A DNA stretch of 64,000 bases from Pseudonocardia sp. EC080619-01. Its GTDB lineage: Bacteria > Actinomycetota > Actinomycetes > Mycobacteriales > Pseudonocardiaceae. Both the position numbers and the translations under genes were made by a program. The notes under the pieces were generated by a model. That model saw only the letters and a list, made by a program, of their open reading frames with translations. It was not told the DNA's origin and did no database searches. The stretch is from assembly GCF_001420995.1 (NCBI RefSeq), contig NZ_CP012184.1, positions 4,262,501 to 4,326,500 on the forward strand. Reading direction: 5' to 3'. Of this stretch, positions 43,140 through 49,719 are shown in pieces. Numbering within the stretch: the stretch's first letter is position 1; the number at the start of each line of letters is the position of its first letter.

Positions 43140-44230
43140 TAGTGTCCTGAGTCAGGGATTCGCTTCAGATATCGGGTGAGTCGTTCGAGAATCTCGTCCG
43201 CGGTCTTGGTCCACGCGAAGGGCTTGGGGTTGTTGTTCCAGCCGGCGATCCAGTCGCGGATGTCGGCTTCGAGGGCGGGGACCGAGGTGTGCACGCCGCG
43301 GCGGATCTTCTTGGTGGTCAGCTCGGCGAACCAACGCTCGACCAGGTTGAGCCACGACGATCCGGTCGGGGTGAAATGCAGGTGGAACCTCGGGTGAGCC
43401 ACCAGCCAGGTCTTGATAGCCGGGGTCTTGTGGGTGGCGTAGTTGTCCAGCACCAGGTGCACGTCCAGCTCGGCGGGGACCTCGCGGTCGAGCCTGGTCA
43501 AGAACGTGCGGAACTCGCTCGCGCGATGGCGGCGATGCAGCGACCCGATCACCTTCCCGGTCGTGACCTCGAGCGCGGCGAACAACGTCGTGGTTCCTGC
43601 CCGCACGTAGTCGTGGGTCAGTCGCTGCGGGATGCCGGGCATCATCGGCAGCACTGGTTGGGACCGGTTCAAGGCCTGGATCTGGGATTTCTCGTCCACG
43701 CAGAACACCAGCGCCCGCTCGGGCGGGTCAAGGTAGAGACCGACGACGTCGTGGAGTTTCTCGATGAAGTACGGATCGGTGGACAGCTTGAACGTCTCGG
43801 CTCGGTGCGGGGCCAACCCGAAGGTGCGCCAGATCCGCGAGATCGTCGATTGGGACAACCCCGAATGCTCGGCCATCCCGCGGGTCGACCAGTGCGTCGC
43901 ATCAGCCGGTTTGGACTCCAACGTCGTGGTGATCACCTCGGCGACCTGAGCGTCGGTGACCGTGCGCGGACCGCCCGGACGGGGCAGGTCCCCCAGCCCG
44001 GCGATCCGGTGAGCAACGAACCGGGCACGCCACCGGCCCACCGTGTGCGCAGCCGACCCCGTCTGCGCCGCGACTTCCTTGTTCGTCGCGCCCGAAGCGC
44101 ACGCCAGGATGATCCGACACCGCAGCGCCCACGCCTGCGGAGTCGACCCGCGGCGAATCCATTCCTCCAACGCTGACCGCTCATCGTCGGACAGGATCAG
44201 CTCGGCCTTGGGTCGTCCGGTCCGTGCCAC
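43139..44230 (-). CDS. IS630-family transposase, copy 2 (intact)
   Basis: A 363-residue transposase. N-terminus: helix-turn-helix region (GATNKEVAAQTGSAAHTVGR, then SGLSQSTISRIWRTFGL). C-terminus: DDE catalytic domain with Asp in ALVFCVDEKSQIQALNRSQP, Asp in VHLVLDNYATHKT and Glu in SWLNLVERWFAELTTKKIRR. All IS630 motifs are present, so it should be functional. Its TAG stop uses the terminal TA target duplication. It is nearly identical to copy 1, pointing to a recent tandem event. Confidence 0.93.
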   Translation of the reverse strand: MARTGRPKAELILSDDERSALEEWIRRGSTPQAWALRCRIILACASGATNKEVAAQTGSAAHTVGRWRARFVAHRIAGLGDLPRPGGPRTVTDAQVAEVITTTLESKPADATHWSTRGMAEHSGLSQSTISRIWRTFGLAPHRAETFKLSTDPYFIEKLHDVVGLYLDPPERALVFCVDEKSQIQALNRSQPVLPMMPGIPQRLTHDYVRAGTTTLFAALEVTTGKVIGSLHRRHRASEFRTFLTRLDREVPAELDVHLVLDNYATHKTPAIKTWLVAHPRFHLHFTPTGSSWLNLVERWFAELTTKKIRRGVHTSVPALEADIRDWIAGWNNNPKPFAWTKTADEILERLTRYLKRIPDSGH

Positions 44231-44274
44231 CAGACCACCTTACAAATATGTCGCGAACTCGCGACTCATGACAC
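43142..44274. mobile_element. IS630-family insertion sequence, copy 2
   Basis: It spans 1,133 bp between TA at 43140-43141 (shared with copy 1) and TA at 44275-44276, with the same inverted repeats and orientation as copy 1. The two copies are therefore separated by a single TA. Confidence 0.9.
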
Positions 44275-44293
44275 TAGCTGACCTGTCGCTAGT

Positions 44294-44755
44294 TCACGGG
44301 CTCGGGGCGTGGCGGTTCCCCCGCTGCGCCCCTTGCTCGTCTCGGTCAACCAACCAACCCTCGCGGCGGGCCCTGGACACGTGTGCCCTCACGGTGGCCT
44401 GGGGCCGGCCCACCGCCTCGGCGAGAGAGTCGAGCATCGCCCGCCCTGGGAGCTTCGAGACCTCCTCGTAAGCGATGGCGAGAGCGGCCAGGTATTCATC
44501 AGTGATCTGGCCGTCCCAGGCCTTCGAGAGCGCGGTCAGGACATCGACCCCGCGCCGGCGGTTGTAAGTTCCTCGGCCCCGGAGCTCATCAGACCGGAGC
44601 CGGTCCCGAAGGGCCCTCCACGCCTGCTCTAGCTGACTCAAGGTCAGCTCACTATCGCCGACCGCGGTCACGGTCACTGCCTTGATCCTGCCCTGGTCGT
44701 CCCGGGCCAGCTCCAGGCTGTACGGGCTCACCAGAGTCTCCGTCGTCAGCTCCAT
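44294..44755 (-). CDS. Putative HTH regulator
   Basis: A 153-residue protein. The C-terminal part (LDSLAEAVGRPQATVRAHVS, RARREGWLV) reads as a helix-turn-helix/winged-helix, and the N-terminal part (VSPYSLELARDDQGRIKAVT) as a small beta domain. Similar proteins occur in actinomycete phages and AICEs, usually near HTH genes. Its stop lies 18 bp from IS copy 2, so its original downstream context has been interrupted. It is divergent from the gene at 45017. Confidence 0.62.
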   Translation of the reverse strand: MELTTETLVSPYSLELARDDQGRIKAVTVTAVGDSELTLSQLEQAWRALRDRLRSDELRGRGTYNRRRGVDVLTALSKAWDGQITDEYLAALAIAYEEVSKLPGRAMLDSLAEAVGRPQATVRAHVSRARREGWLVDRDEQGAQRGNRHAPSP

Positions 44756-45016
44756 GGCTATCAGCCTAGCCCGCCGTCGCTAGGCCATCTCAGTGAGCTC
44801 ACGCTAGTACGGTAACGATCGCTAGTGTAATAGCGACATACTGAACGAGACCGCCGGGAGGCAGGCCGGGTGTCCCTCCAGGGGGACACCGAGGGGCGCC
44901 AGGTCACGTGCAACAGCCGAGCGTGCGACTGGAAGTCCAAGGGGTGGCCGAGCAGGGCCGTCCCGAAACGACTCGCGCCGATCGGAGTGAGTCAGTCAGG
45001 GCCGCCTACTGAGTAG
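44756..45016. promoter_or_regulatory. Divergent promoter region with a small hairpin
   Basis: This 261-bp gap separates two divergent regulatory genes. GGTGTCCC at 44869-44876 pairs with GGGACACC at 44883-44890. The motif CGCTAGTG(T/A) occurs repeatedly near 44800-44830 (CGCTAGTAC-like and CGCTAGTGT), compatible with operator sites. Confidence 0.45.
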
Positions 45017-45544
45017 ATGGTCTATCCGTACCGCTCGGTGGGGAAGTTTCCCCTCCAGGCGGAACACTTAGGAGAGGAGAAAGGATCATGGGAAGAGGAC
45101 TCGGCCCAGCTCAGCGGGCCATTTTTGGATGCTCTGGGCTCGGACCACCTTACGACGACTGAACTGGCTGACCGGGTCGGCCGCAGTGATCGTCAAGTAC
45201 GTACCGCAGTGACCGCCCTGGACCGGCGCGGTCTAGTCCATGTCCAGAGGCGACAGATTGACTGGAGCGGCCGGGGTGAGTACGGGAACCTCACGGAGTT
45301 CACAGCCCAGGACTACGGGGCAGGTCTGGAACCTGAACCCGGGACCGAACGATGGGTTTCGGCCGGTGGAGGTCGGTACGCAGGTCCGAACATGCGCCGG
45401 ACCGGCCTGATCAAGGCTGGGATGCCGGTTTACGGCCTGGTGATCATGACTGCCGAGGAGCACCGGGCTTGTCTGCTTCGTCGCAGGAACCCGCCCGCGT
45501 GGGTGCTGGACGCGGAGAAGGCCCGTTCACTCGCTGGACGCTAA
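45017..45544 (+). CDS. Hypothetical HTH-containing protein
   Basis: A 175-residue protein with an N-terminal winged-helix-like segment at about residues 44-78 (HLTTTELADRVGRSDRQVRT, then AVTALDRRGLVHVQR). The C-terminal part is unrecognised (GRYAGPNMRRTGLIKAGMPV). The start is uncertain; ATG 45017 has no obvious Shine-Dalgarno, and internal starts would still keep the HTH. First gene of the rightward series of small genes. Confidence 0.6.
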   Translation: MVYPYRSVGKFPLQAEHLGEEKGSWEEDSAQLSGPFLDALGSDHLTTTELADRVGRSDRQVRTAVTALDRRGLVHVQRRQIDWSGRGEYGNLTEFTAQDYGAGLEPEPGTERWVSAGGGRYAGPNMRRTGLIKAGMPVYGLVIMTAEEHRACLLRRRNPPAWVLDAEKARSLAGR

Positions 45545-45555
45545 CCGTGCCGCCC

Positions 45556-45577
45556 GGTGATGACCTAGGTAATCACC
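45556..45577. repeat. Near-palindrome with ACCTAGGT core
   Basis: The 22-bp sequence starts GGTGAT and ends ATCACC around ACCTAGGT, with only one mismatched pair. It lies between a stop codon and the Shine-Dalgarno of the next gene, and shares its core with the palindrome at 41411-41428. Confidence 0.6.
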
Positions 45578-45606
45578 AGCGGGAACACATAGACAGGAGA
45601 AGAACG

Positions 45607-45837
45607 ATCAAGACCTACCTGAACCACCCGTGCCAGCGGTCGCACCGGACCGCGGTCGGGTTCATCCGGTGCCGGTTCCCTCGTAACGGCGGAGTTCGAG
45701 GCGCCGGCCAGTACTGCGTGATCATCCGAGACAGGAGCTGGAGGTTCCAACTGTTCGAGACCGAGGAGCAGGCCCAGCGGTTCGCCTCGGGGCAACCGCC
45801 GGACCAAGACACGGAGGTAGTGAAGATCGATGGCTAG
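45607..45837 (+). CDS. Small hypothetical protein (possible ATC start)
   Basis: A 76-residue basic protein (KTYLNHPCQRSHRTAVGFIR, RGAGQYCVIIRDRSWRFQLF) with two likely beta-strand pairs. The best ribosome-binding site, AGGAGAAGA at about 45595-45603, points to an ATC codon at 45607; no ATG or GTG is near. The nearest conventional in-frame start is GTG 45547, which lies before the palindrome at 45556-45577 and lacks a good site. The start is therefore uncertain. Function unknown. Confidence 0.5.
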   Translation: MKTYLNHPCQRSHRTAVGFIRCRFPRNGGVRGAGQYCVIIRDRSWRFQLFETEEQAQRFASGQPPDQDTEVVKIDG

Positions 45838-45886
45838 TCCGCTGGACGTGCCGCGCCGACCTAGATGGCGAGATCAGGAAGTAAAC

Positions 45887-46012
45887 ATGGCCGGAATTCG
45901 AGTCCGGCCGAGCACGTACAACCAGACCGACCGGGCGCGCATTGACAAGCGCCTCAGTATTTCTCTTGACGATAAGGACACCGACCCAAGTGACGACGAC
46001 CAATCTCCGTAA
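45887..46012 (+). CDS. Very small hypothetical protein
   Basis: A 41-residue polypeptide (MAGIRVRPSTYNQTDRARID, then KRLSISLDDKDTDPSDDD) with a basic front and acidic tail. AGGAAGTAAAC precedes ATG 45887, which is preferred over an earlier ATG at 45830 that overlaps the previous gene. It overlaps the start of the next gene by 23 bp in another frame. Function unknown. Confidence 0.45.
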   Translation: MAGIRVRPSTYNQTDRARIDKRLSISLDDKDTDPSDDDQSP

Positions 46013-46418
46013 GCTTGACCCTTTCTCGGCAGAGTACGCCGAGGCTGCTGGGATTACTCCCGTAGGCCCTGAGCTGTTCGAAGAACTTCTAGAGCCTCCC
46101 AGCTTCATTGTCGGCAAGCCGATCACGGGAAATGGCATGGCCGCAATCCGGGACTGGATCATGAGCGTTGAACAGCACTTTGGTGGCCAGAACATGGCGA
46201 CGTGTCACTACGCAGCCTTGCTGGGCTACTACGCGCACCTCAAGACGTTCCGTGTCGAGGTCTCCGATCGGGCCCTCGCGCAGAACACCGGCGGACACCG
46301 GTCCAGGTACAACGGCCACGCTCAACGCCTGGTCGACGCTGGCCTACTGGTCAAGGTCCCGAAGAAGTCCAGGGAAAAGGGCAGCCCGTACGTGCTGGCC
46401 GAACGCGTCGCGATATAG
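45990..46418 (+). CDS. Hypothetical protein with winged-helix-like C-terminus
   Basis: A 142-residue protein: FSAEYAEAAGITPVGPELFE at the front, a middle helix region (AIRDWIMSVEQHFGGQNMAT), and a C-terminal segment (ALAQNTGGHRSRYNGHAQRL, VDAGLLVKVPKKSREKG) that reads like a winged helix with basic wing. It could bind the repeats lying just downstream of its stop codon. GTG 45990 is chosen as start. No family is named with confidence. Confidence 0.58.
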   Translation: MTTTNLRKLDPFSAEYAEAAGITPVGPELFEELLEPPSFIVGKPITGNGMAAIRDWIMSVEQHFGGQNMATCHYAALLGYYAHLKTFRVEVSDRALAQNTGGHRSRYNGHAQRLVDAGLLVKVPKKSREKGSPYVLAERVAI

Positions 46419-46425
46419 CTCAAAG

Positions 46426-46540
46426 TGGCCTGGATATCCTGGCCACTAGGGTGCCTGATATCCAGGCCATTCCTGACAGTGGGGTGGTCTGGATATCAGG
46501 GCCATCTTGGATCCAGGTGGCCTGGATTTCCCGGCCGTTT
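46426..46540. repeat. GATATC-centred repeat cluster (candidate iterons or operators)
   Basis: GATATC occurs at 46433, 46457 and 46492, and a degenerate GATTTC at 46525, each flanked by CCTG/CAGG and TGGCC/GGCCA elements. The idealised unit is TGGCCTGGATATCCAGGCCA. Spacing is 24, 35 and 33 bp. The cluster is in non-coding DNA right after a putative DNA-binding gene. Confidence 0.6.
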
Positions 46541-46585
46541 CCTTAAGTAGCCCTCGGAGAGAAGGAGAGTAGCCGTCGGAGACAG

Positions 46586-46875
46586 GGAGACCACCGGGGT
46601 GTGAGGTGGTCTCCTTTCAGGGGCGCCCGTTGGCGCCAGACGAGCATCCGCAGGCCTCAGCCCGGAGGATGATCCGCTCTTGAGGCTTCTCATCCTCCCC
46701 GAAGGAGCAGGAGAGTGAGTGAATCCTGCTCCGTCCAGTCTCCTTTGATCCGACTGGACGAAGCCAAAGCGAGAGTCCAGCTGGAAGGTCTCCTTTACGC
46801 GACCTTCCTCCGGGAGCCACCTTTTCGGCTATCGGTGGCTCCCTAAGGAGCGCGCCTACAGAACGGGCGCGCTCC
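46586..46875 (+). other. Array of six perfect hairpins in 290 bp
   Basis: Six perfect stems of 8-10 bp follow one another: 46586-46595/46605-46614, 46704-46712/46724-46732, 46732-46740/46752-46760, 46783-46790/46801-46808, 46812-46821/46834-46843, and 46847-46856/46866-46875. Four are closed by GGAG...CTCC. TCTCCTTT occurs at 46610, 46739 and 46789, twice in hairpin 5' arm/loop positions. No gene is supported here. It precedes the gene at 46900 and follows the GATATC cluster; it may be a structured leader RNA, a terminator array, or part of a replication or transfer origin. Confidence 0.6.
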
Positions 46876-46899
46876 CTTACTACTGCTGAAAGAAGAATC

Positions 46900-47496
46900 A
46901 TGACTACTGCTACCGAGGACGGCCGGGATGAAGACCAGGCCGTCACCATCGATCCTCGTCCCGAGGCGTTCGTACTCGCCGATGGCGATGACGGACACGA
47001 CGGCCCCCAAGGACCGTCGATATCAGGTCTCAGCGATGACTTCCGGCGTCCTGGCGCGGTGTTCAGCCAGGACGTTGGTGGGGCTTACGGAGTCGTCACG
47101 GACCCCGAGGCCGGCACAGCTCCGAACGCGCCGGAGCGCTGCCGGTACTGCTCCGCAGATCTCCTTAGGCCTTCGACAGAGCTCAAGCCTTGGGTGTGTT
47201 CGGTGACCGAAGAGGAGGTCACCCTGAGGCCGGCCTTCGAAGGCCTGGAGGGCAACCGAGCTGGCCTCCAGGTCCAAGCTCGGGCGGTAGAATGCTCTTG
47301 TACTCCGTGCCTGCTGTGGTCGCGCCCGAAGACTGCGGGACGACCACGGAAGGTCTGTGAAAACCGCGACTGCCGGAGGCTGTACGAGCGCGACCGCAAG
47401 CGCCGGCAGCGGAAGCCTCGCCACGGGAGCCAGGGCTCCGGCCGTCCTATCGTGGGCGACGGTCGCCGGTTCGTGACGGGACGAAACCAAGCCTGA
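46900..47496 (+). CDS. Hypothetical Cys-rich protein
   Basis: A 198-residue protein with an acidic N-terminus (EDGRDEDQAVTIDPRPEAFV) and three cysteine groups: CRYCSADL near residue 81, ECSCTPCLLW near 125, and CENRDCRRLYERDRKRRQR near 145. The last resembles a zinc ribbon followed by a basic helix, suggesting nucleic-acid binding. It starts 24 bp after the hairpin array and is followed by two strong terminators, so it is probably expressed on its own. Confidence 0.6.
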   Translation: MTTATEDGRDEDQAVTIDPRPEAFVLADGDDGHDGPQGPSISGLSDDFRRPGAVFSQDVGGAYGVVTDPEAGTAPNAPERCRYCSADLLRPSTELKPWVCSVTEEEVTLRPAFEGLEGNRAGLQVQARAVECSCTPCLLWSRPKTAGRPRKVCENRDCRRLYERDRKRRQRKPRHGSQGSGRPIVGDGRRFVTGRNQA

Positions 47497-47601
47497 TCGG
47501 ACCGAGCAAGCCCCTTGCGACGAAACGGGTCAGCTCGTTCCTGAACCACCGTCTCCGAGTCCACGATCTCTGATCGTGTCCCGATAATTCCCAGTATTAA
47601 T

Positions 47602-47635
47602 AGAGGGCAGCCACACTCGGCCGTGGCTGCCCTCT
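47602..47635 (+). terminator. Rho-independent terminator 1
   Basis: A perfect 13-bp stem (47602-47614 with 47623-47635) and an 8-nt loop, followed by TCTCTGTTT. It is 106 bp downstream of the Cys-rich gene. Confidence 0.85.
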
Positions 47636-47645
47636 TCTCTGTTTG

Positions 47646-47680
47646 GCCCCGGAGGATAACGCCCCCTCCGGGGCTTTCTT
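47646..47680 (+). terminator. Rho-independent terminator 2
   Basis: GCCCCGGAGG at 47646-47655 pairs with CCTCCGGGGC at 47665-47674, followed by TTTCTT. It lies directly behind terminator 1, giving a double terminator. Confidence 0.85.
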
Positions 47681-47715
47681 ATGCCCAAATGCTTGAACAA
47701 CACCCGGCAGGAACT

Positions 47716-47955
47716 ATGAGTAGCGTTGCTGTAGAGAAGACCAGGACGGCGTTCGGCATCCGAGCCGCGCTGTCACTGATGCCCGAGAACAGTCAGGTGA
47801 CCAAGGCTGCCCGGCTTGGCGTCTCAGTCCAAACCCTTCATCGGTGGACTGCTGGGGCTGCGAGCCCCACAGAGCAGTCCCTCGCCCGGCTAGCCCGGTG
47901 CGCCGGTGTGACGCAGGAGTGGGTCAGGAACGGCGGCCGCGATGAGACCGTCTGA
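47716..47955 (+). CDS. Small Cro/XRE-like HTH protein
   Basis: A 79-residue protein with a helix-turn-helix at about residues 28-62 (VTKAARLGVSVQTLHRWTAG, AASPTEQSLARLARCAGV). The size and fold pattern are those of small repressors that control phage or conjugative-element operons. ATG 47716 follows GGCAGGAA. It opens the series of overlapping genes that runs to 50492, after the double terminator, so it may regulate that operon. Confidence 0.68.
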   Translation: MSSVAVEKTRTAFGIRAALSLMPENSQVTKAARLGVSVQTLHRWTAGAASPTEQSLARLARCAGVTQEWVRNGGRDETV

Positions 47956-48193
47956 TGCTTGCGCCCGAGAAGGGTGCGCCAAGCCTTCGTCTGATGATCA
48001 TACTTTCTGTGGCGCGATGTGTGCGCGACTTCAAGGCCGGCTGGACCGTCTGCGACAGGCTCTCGAAGAGGCCAAGGATTATCGGATCAAGCCTCTACTG
48101 CAACAGCGAGTAGAGGCGATAGAAGCTGTTGTTGGTTGGTGGGACGAGGATCTCAGGCTCGGAGCGGAGATCCGCGGTGTCCTTTATGAGTGA
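47942..48193 (+). CDS. Small zinc-finger-like protein
   Basis: An 83-residue protein. The N-terminus has a C-x4-C...C-x3-C cluster (CAREGCAKPSSDDHTFCGAM) followed by a long helix (RLQGRLDRLRQALEEAKDYR), a pattern often seen in small DNA-binding or adaptor proteins of mobile elements. It overlaps the HTH gene by 14 bp and the next gene by 8 bp. Confidence 0.6.
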   Translation: MRPSDACAREGCAKPSSDDHTFCGAMCARLQGRLDRLRQALEEAKDYRIKPLLQQRVEAIEAVVGWWDEDLRLGAEIRGVLYE

Positions 48194-48557
48194 CGGTAGA
48201 CCTCCGGTCGGTCCTGGAAGAGACAACCGCAAGGGCCGTCTCCGACGCTCCCGACCTCCGGTCGGTCCCGGAACCCCATGCGCTTCCTGTGGTACGCCCC
48301 TCCCGGGTGAGGCACACCCCCGGGCGGTGCGCTGTGCCCCGTGCAGGGACAAGGCCGCCCCCGGCTCGGTGCAATGCCCAATGAAGTACTGCCTGAAGTG
48401 GTACGTCCCCGACGCCCGCCGGCCCCACAAGTGCACCCGGGGCCCGGATAACCGGGTAGCCCTGGTCGAGCTTGAATCTAGCCCGGACCTGGTGGTCCTG
48501 GCCGGTCCGCCCGCACCGCCTCGGGCCCTGGGGGTCCGCAACCCGGGTAGGGGGTAG
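48186..48557 (+). CDS. Hypothetical Cys-rich basic protein
   Basis: A 123-residue protein whose N-terminus is Arg/Pro/Gly-rich with a duplicated RPPVGPG. It holds CASCGTPLPGE, CAPC and CPMKYCLKWYVPDARRPHKC, which could form one or two zinc sites. The coding sequence repeats the phrase CTCCGGTCGGTCC near 48199 and 48256. The function is unknown. ATGAGTGA fuses its start with the previous stop. Confidence 0.55.
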   Translation: MSDGRPPVGPGRDNRKGRLRRSRPPVGPGTPCASCGTPLPGEAHPRAVRCAPCRDKAAPGSVQCPMKYCLKWYVPDARRPHKCTRGPDNRVALVELESSPDLVVLAGPPAPPRALGVRNPGRG

Positions 48558-48559
48558 CG

Positions 48560-48898
48560 GTGACCTCCAGGCCCCGTTATGTACTCCCGGGCTCGGTAGG
48601 AGCACGCCCCGCCCTCGGGCCAGTGAGTTGGGCACACGAGCACGCACAGCGTGCAGCAGCAGTGCAGAGAGCAGTACAGCAGGCGCTGCCGCCGCTGCTA
48701 GTGCAGCCGCTTCGGCAGCGGCTTGCAGAGGCAGCAGAGCGCGTGCACTGGGAGCGAGTCCCAGACGCACTCGCCGGGGAGCTTGGCGCCTGGGCCGCCG
48801 AGCCGGACGACCCACCCCAGGGGGCCGGCCCCCCGGGCCCCCGCGAAAGCCCGCCGCGTATAGAGCACCCCTCCCTTGATGCAAAGCATTCCTATTAG
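48560..48898 (+). CDS. Hypothetical protein, Ala/Gln/Arg-rich
   Basis: A 112-residue protein with a probable amphipathic helix (AHEHAQRAAAVQRAVQQALP, PLLVQPLRQRLAEAAERVHW) and a Pro/Gly-rich C-terminus. GTG 48560 lies 2 bp after the preceding stop, preceded by GGGGGTAG. No family is recognised. Confidence 0.5.
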   Translation: MTSRPRYVLPGSVGARPALGPVSWAHEHAQRAAAVQRAVQQALPPLLVQPLRQRLAEAAERVHWERVPDALAGELGAWAAEPDDPPQGAGPPGPRESPPRIEHPSLDAKHSY

Positions 48899-48907
48899 GA
48901 GATTCAC

Positions 48908-49324
48908 TTGAACGACGATCACGCGCCTCCGGCGACCCCGGACGGGCTTGGCGAGGCCGGAATCGAGCTGTTCCGCTCCATCGCCGACGACTACGAACTC
49001 TTCCCCGGACAGGTCCGGTTGCTCTTCGATGCAGCCTCGGAGGCTGATCTCATCTCCGAGATGGACCGCCAGTGGCGGGCCGATGGGTCGCCGCTGACAA
49101 CCCACGGAAGCCGTAATCAGCTTGTGGCTCACCCGATGGTTTCGGAGCTCCGGTTTCACCGGGCGACCCTGGCCAGCCTGATCACCAAGCTGAACCTAGA
49201 GACCGAGTACACCGAGGACGACGCCCCGGAGGCGGGGAACGTCGTCCCGATGAGCCGTACAGACGTCGCCAGGAAGGCTGCTAACGCTCGATGGGGTCGC
49301 CGTGGTTACAAAGCTCAGGCGTAA
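48908..49324 (+). CDS. P27-type terminase small subunit homologue
   Basis: A 138-residue protein. The central region GLGEAGIELFRSIADDYELF, PGQVRLLFDAASEADLISEM, then RQWRADGSPLTTHGSRNQLV, AHPMVSELRFHRATLASLIT and KLNLE matches the P27 family of phage terminase small subunits (TerS), which recognise viral DNA for packaging. The C-terminus DVARKAANARWGRRG is basic. It uses a TTG start behind TTAGGAGATT. No large terminase, portal or capsid gene is present in the element, so it may have a packaging-hijack or regulatory role. Confidence 0.7.
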   Translation: MNDDHAPPATPDGLGEAGIELFRSIADDYELFPGQVRLLFDAASEADLISEMDRQWRADGSPLTTHGSRNQLVAHPMVSELRFHRATLASLITKLNLETEYTEDDAPEAGNVVPMSRTDVARKAANARWGRRGYKAQA

Positions 49325-49490
49325 CCGGCGTAAACCGTCGGCCGGCCCTTCCCTGGACGAGATTCGGCGCGAAAGCCTTACCCAATACCGGGACGACATC
49401 ATCAGACGATGTGGCCCGGATTCCTTTCTGCTTCAGAACCCGGTTTTCCGGGAGATAGCGAGCGCTCCAGATGACTCAGCCACTGAGTGA
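49302..49490 (+). CDS. Small hypothetical protein
   Basis: A 62-residue protein (KLRRNRRKPSAGPSLDEIRR, then QYRDDIIRRCGPDSFLLQNP) with a very basic N-terminus. The GTG start overlaps the terminase-like gene by 23 bp. The function is unknown; its position suggests it is co-translated with that gene. Confidence 0.5.
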   Translation: MVTKLRRNRRKPSAGPSLDEIRRESLTQYRDDIIRRCGPDSFLLQNPVFREIASAPDDSATE

Positions 49491-49719
49491 AGGCGGCAAG
49501 TTCCTCGCCGCCGCCCTGATGAAGGACGTTCTTCACCCGATGACGGGTTATGACCCCGGCACGGACGCGGTGGACGCCGACCGAGGCACACCGACCCGGG
49601 TCCGGGCTACTGACCTGAGTCAGGGTCACGGAACCGAGGACACAATTCTCACTCCGGAACAGCGCGCTCAGCGCGAGTTCCGCAAGTTCATTGACAACAA
49701 GCTGAACGGATACGCCTGA
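49471..49719 (+). CDS. Small hypothetical protein
   Basis: An 82-residue acidic protein (MTQPLSEGGKFLAAALMKDV at the front; LTPEQRAQREFRKFIDNKLN helix at the end). It overlaps both neighbours (20 bp upstream, 1 bp with the next ATG through TGATG). No family is recognised. Confidence 0.5.
   Translation: MTQPLSEGGKFLAAALMKDVLHPMTGYDPGTDAVDADRGTPTRVRATDLSQGHGTEDTILTPEQRAQREFRKFIDNKLNGYA

Noticed and set aside
46426..46540. Short CRISPR-like array
   Set aside because: The repeats are imperfect palindromes with unequal spacing of 24-35 bp, no unique spacers of constant length and no cas genes.
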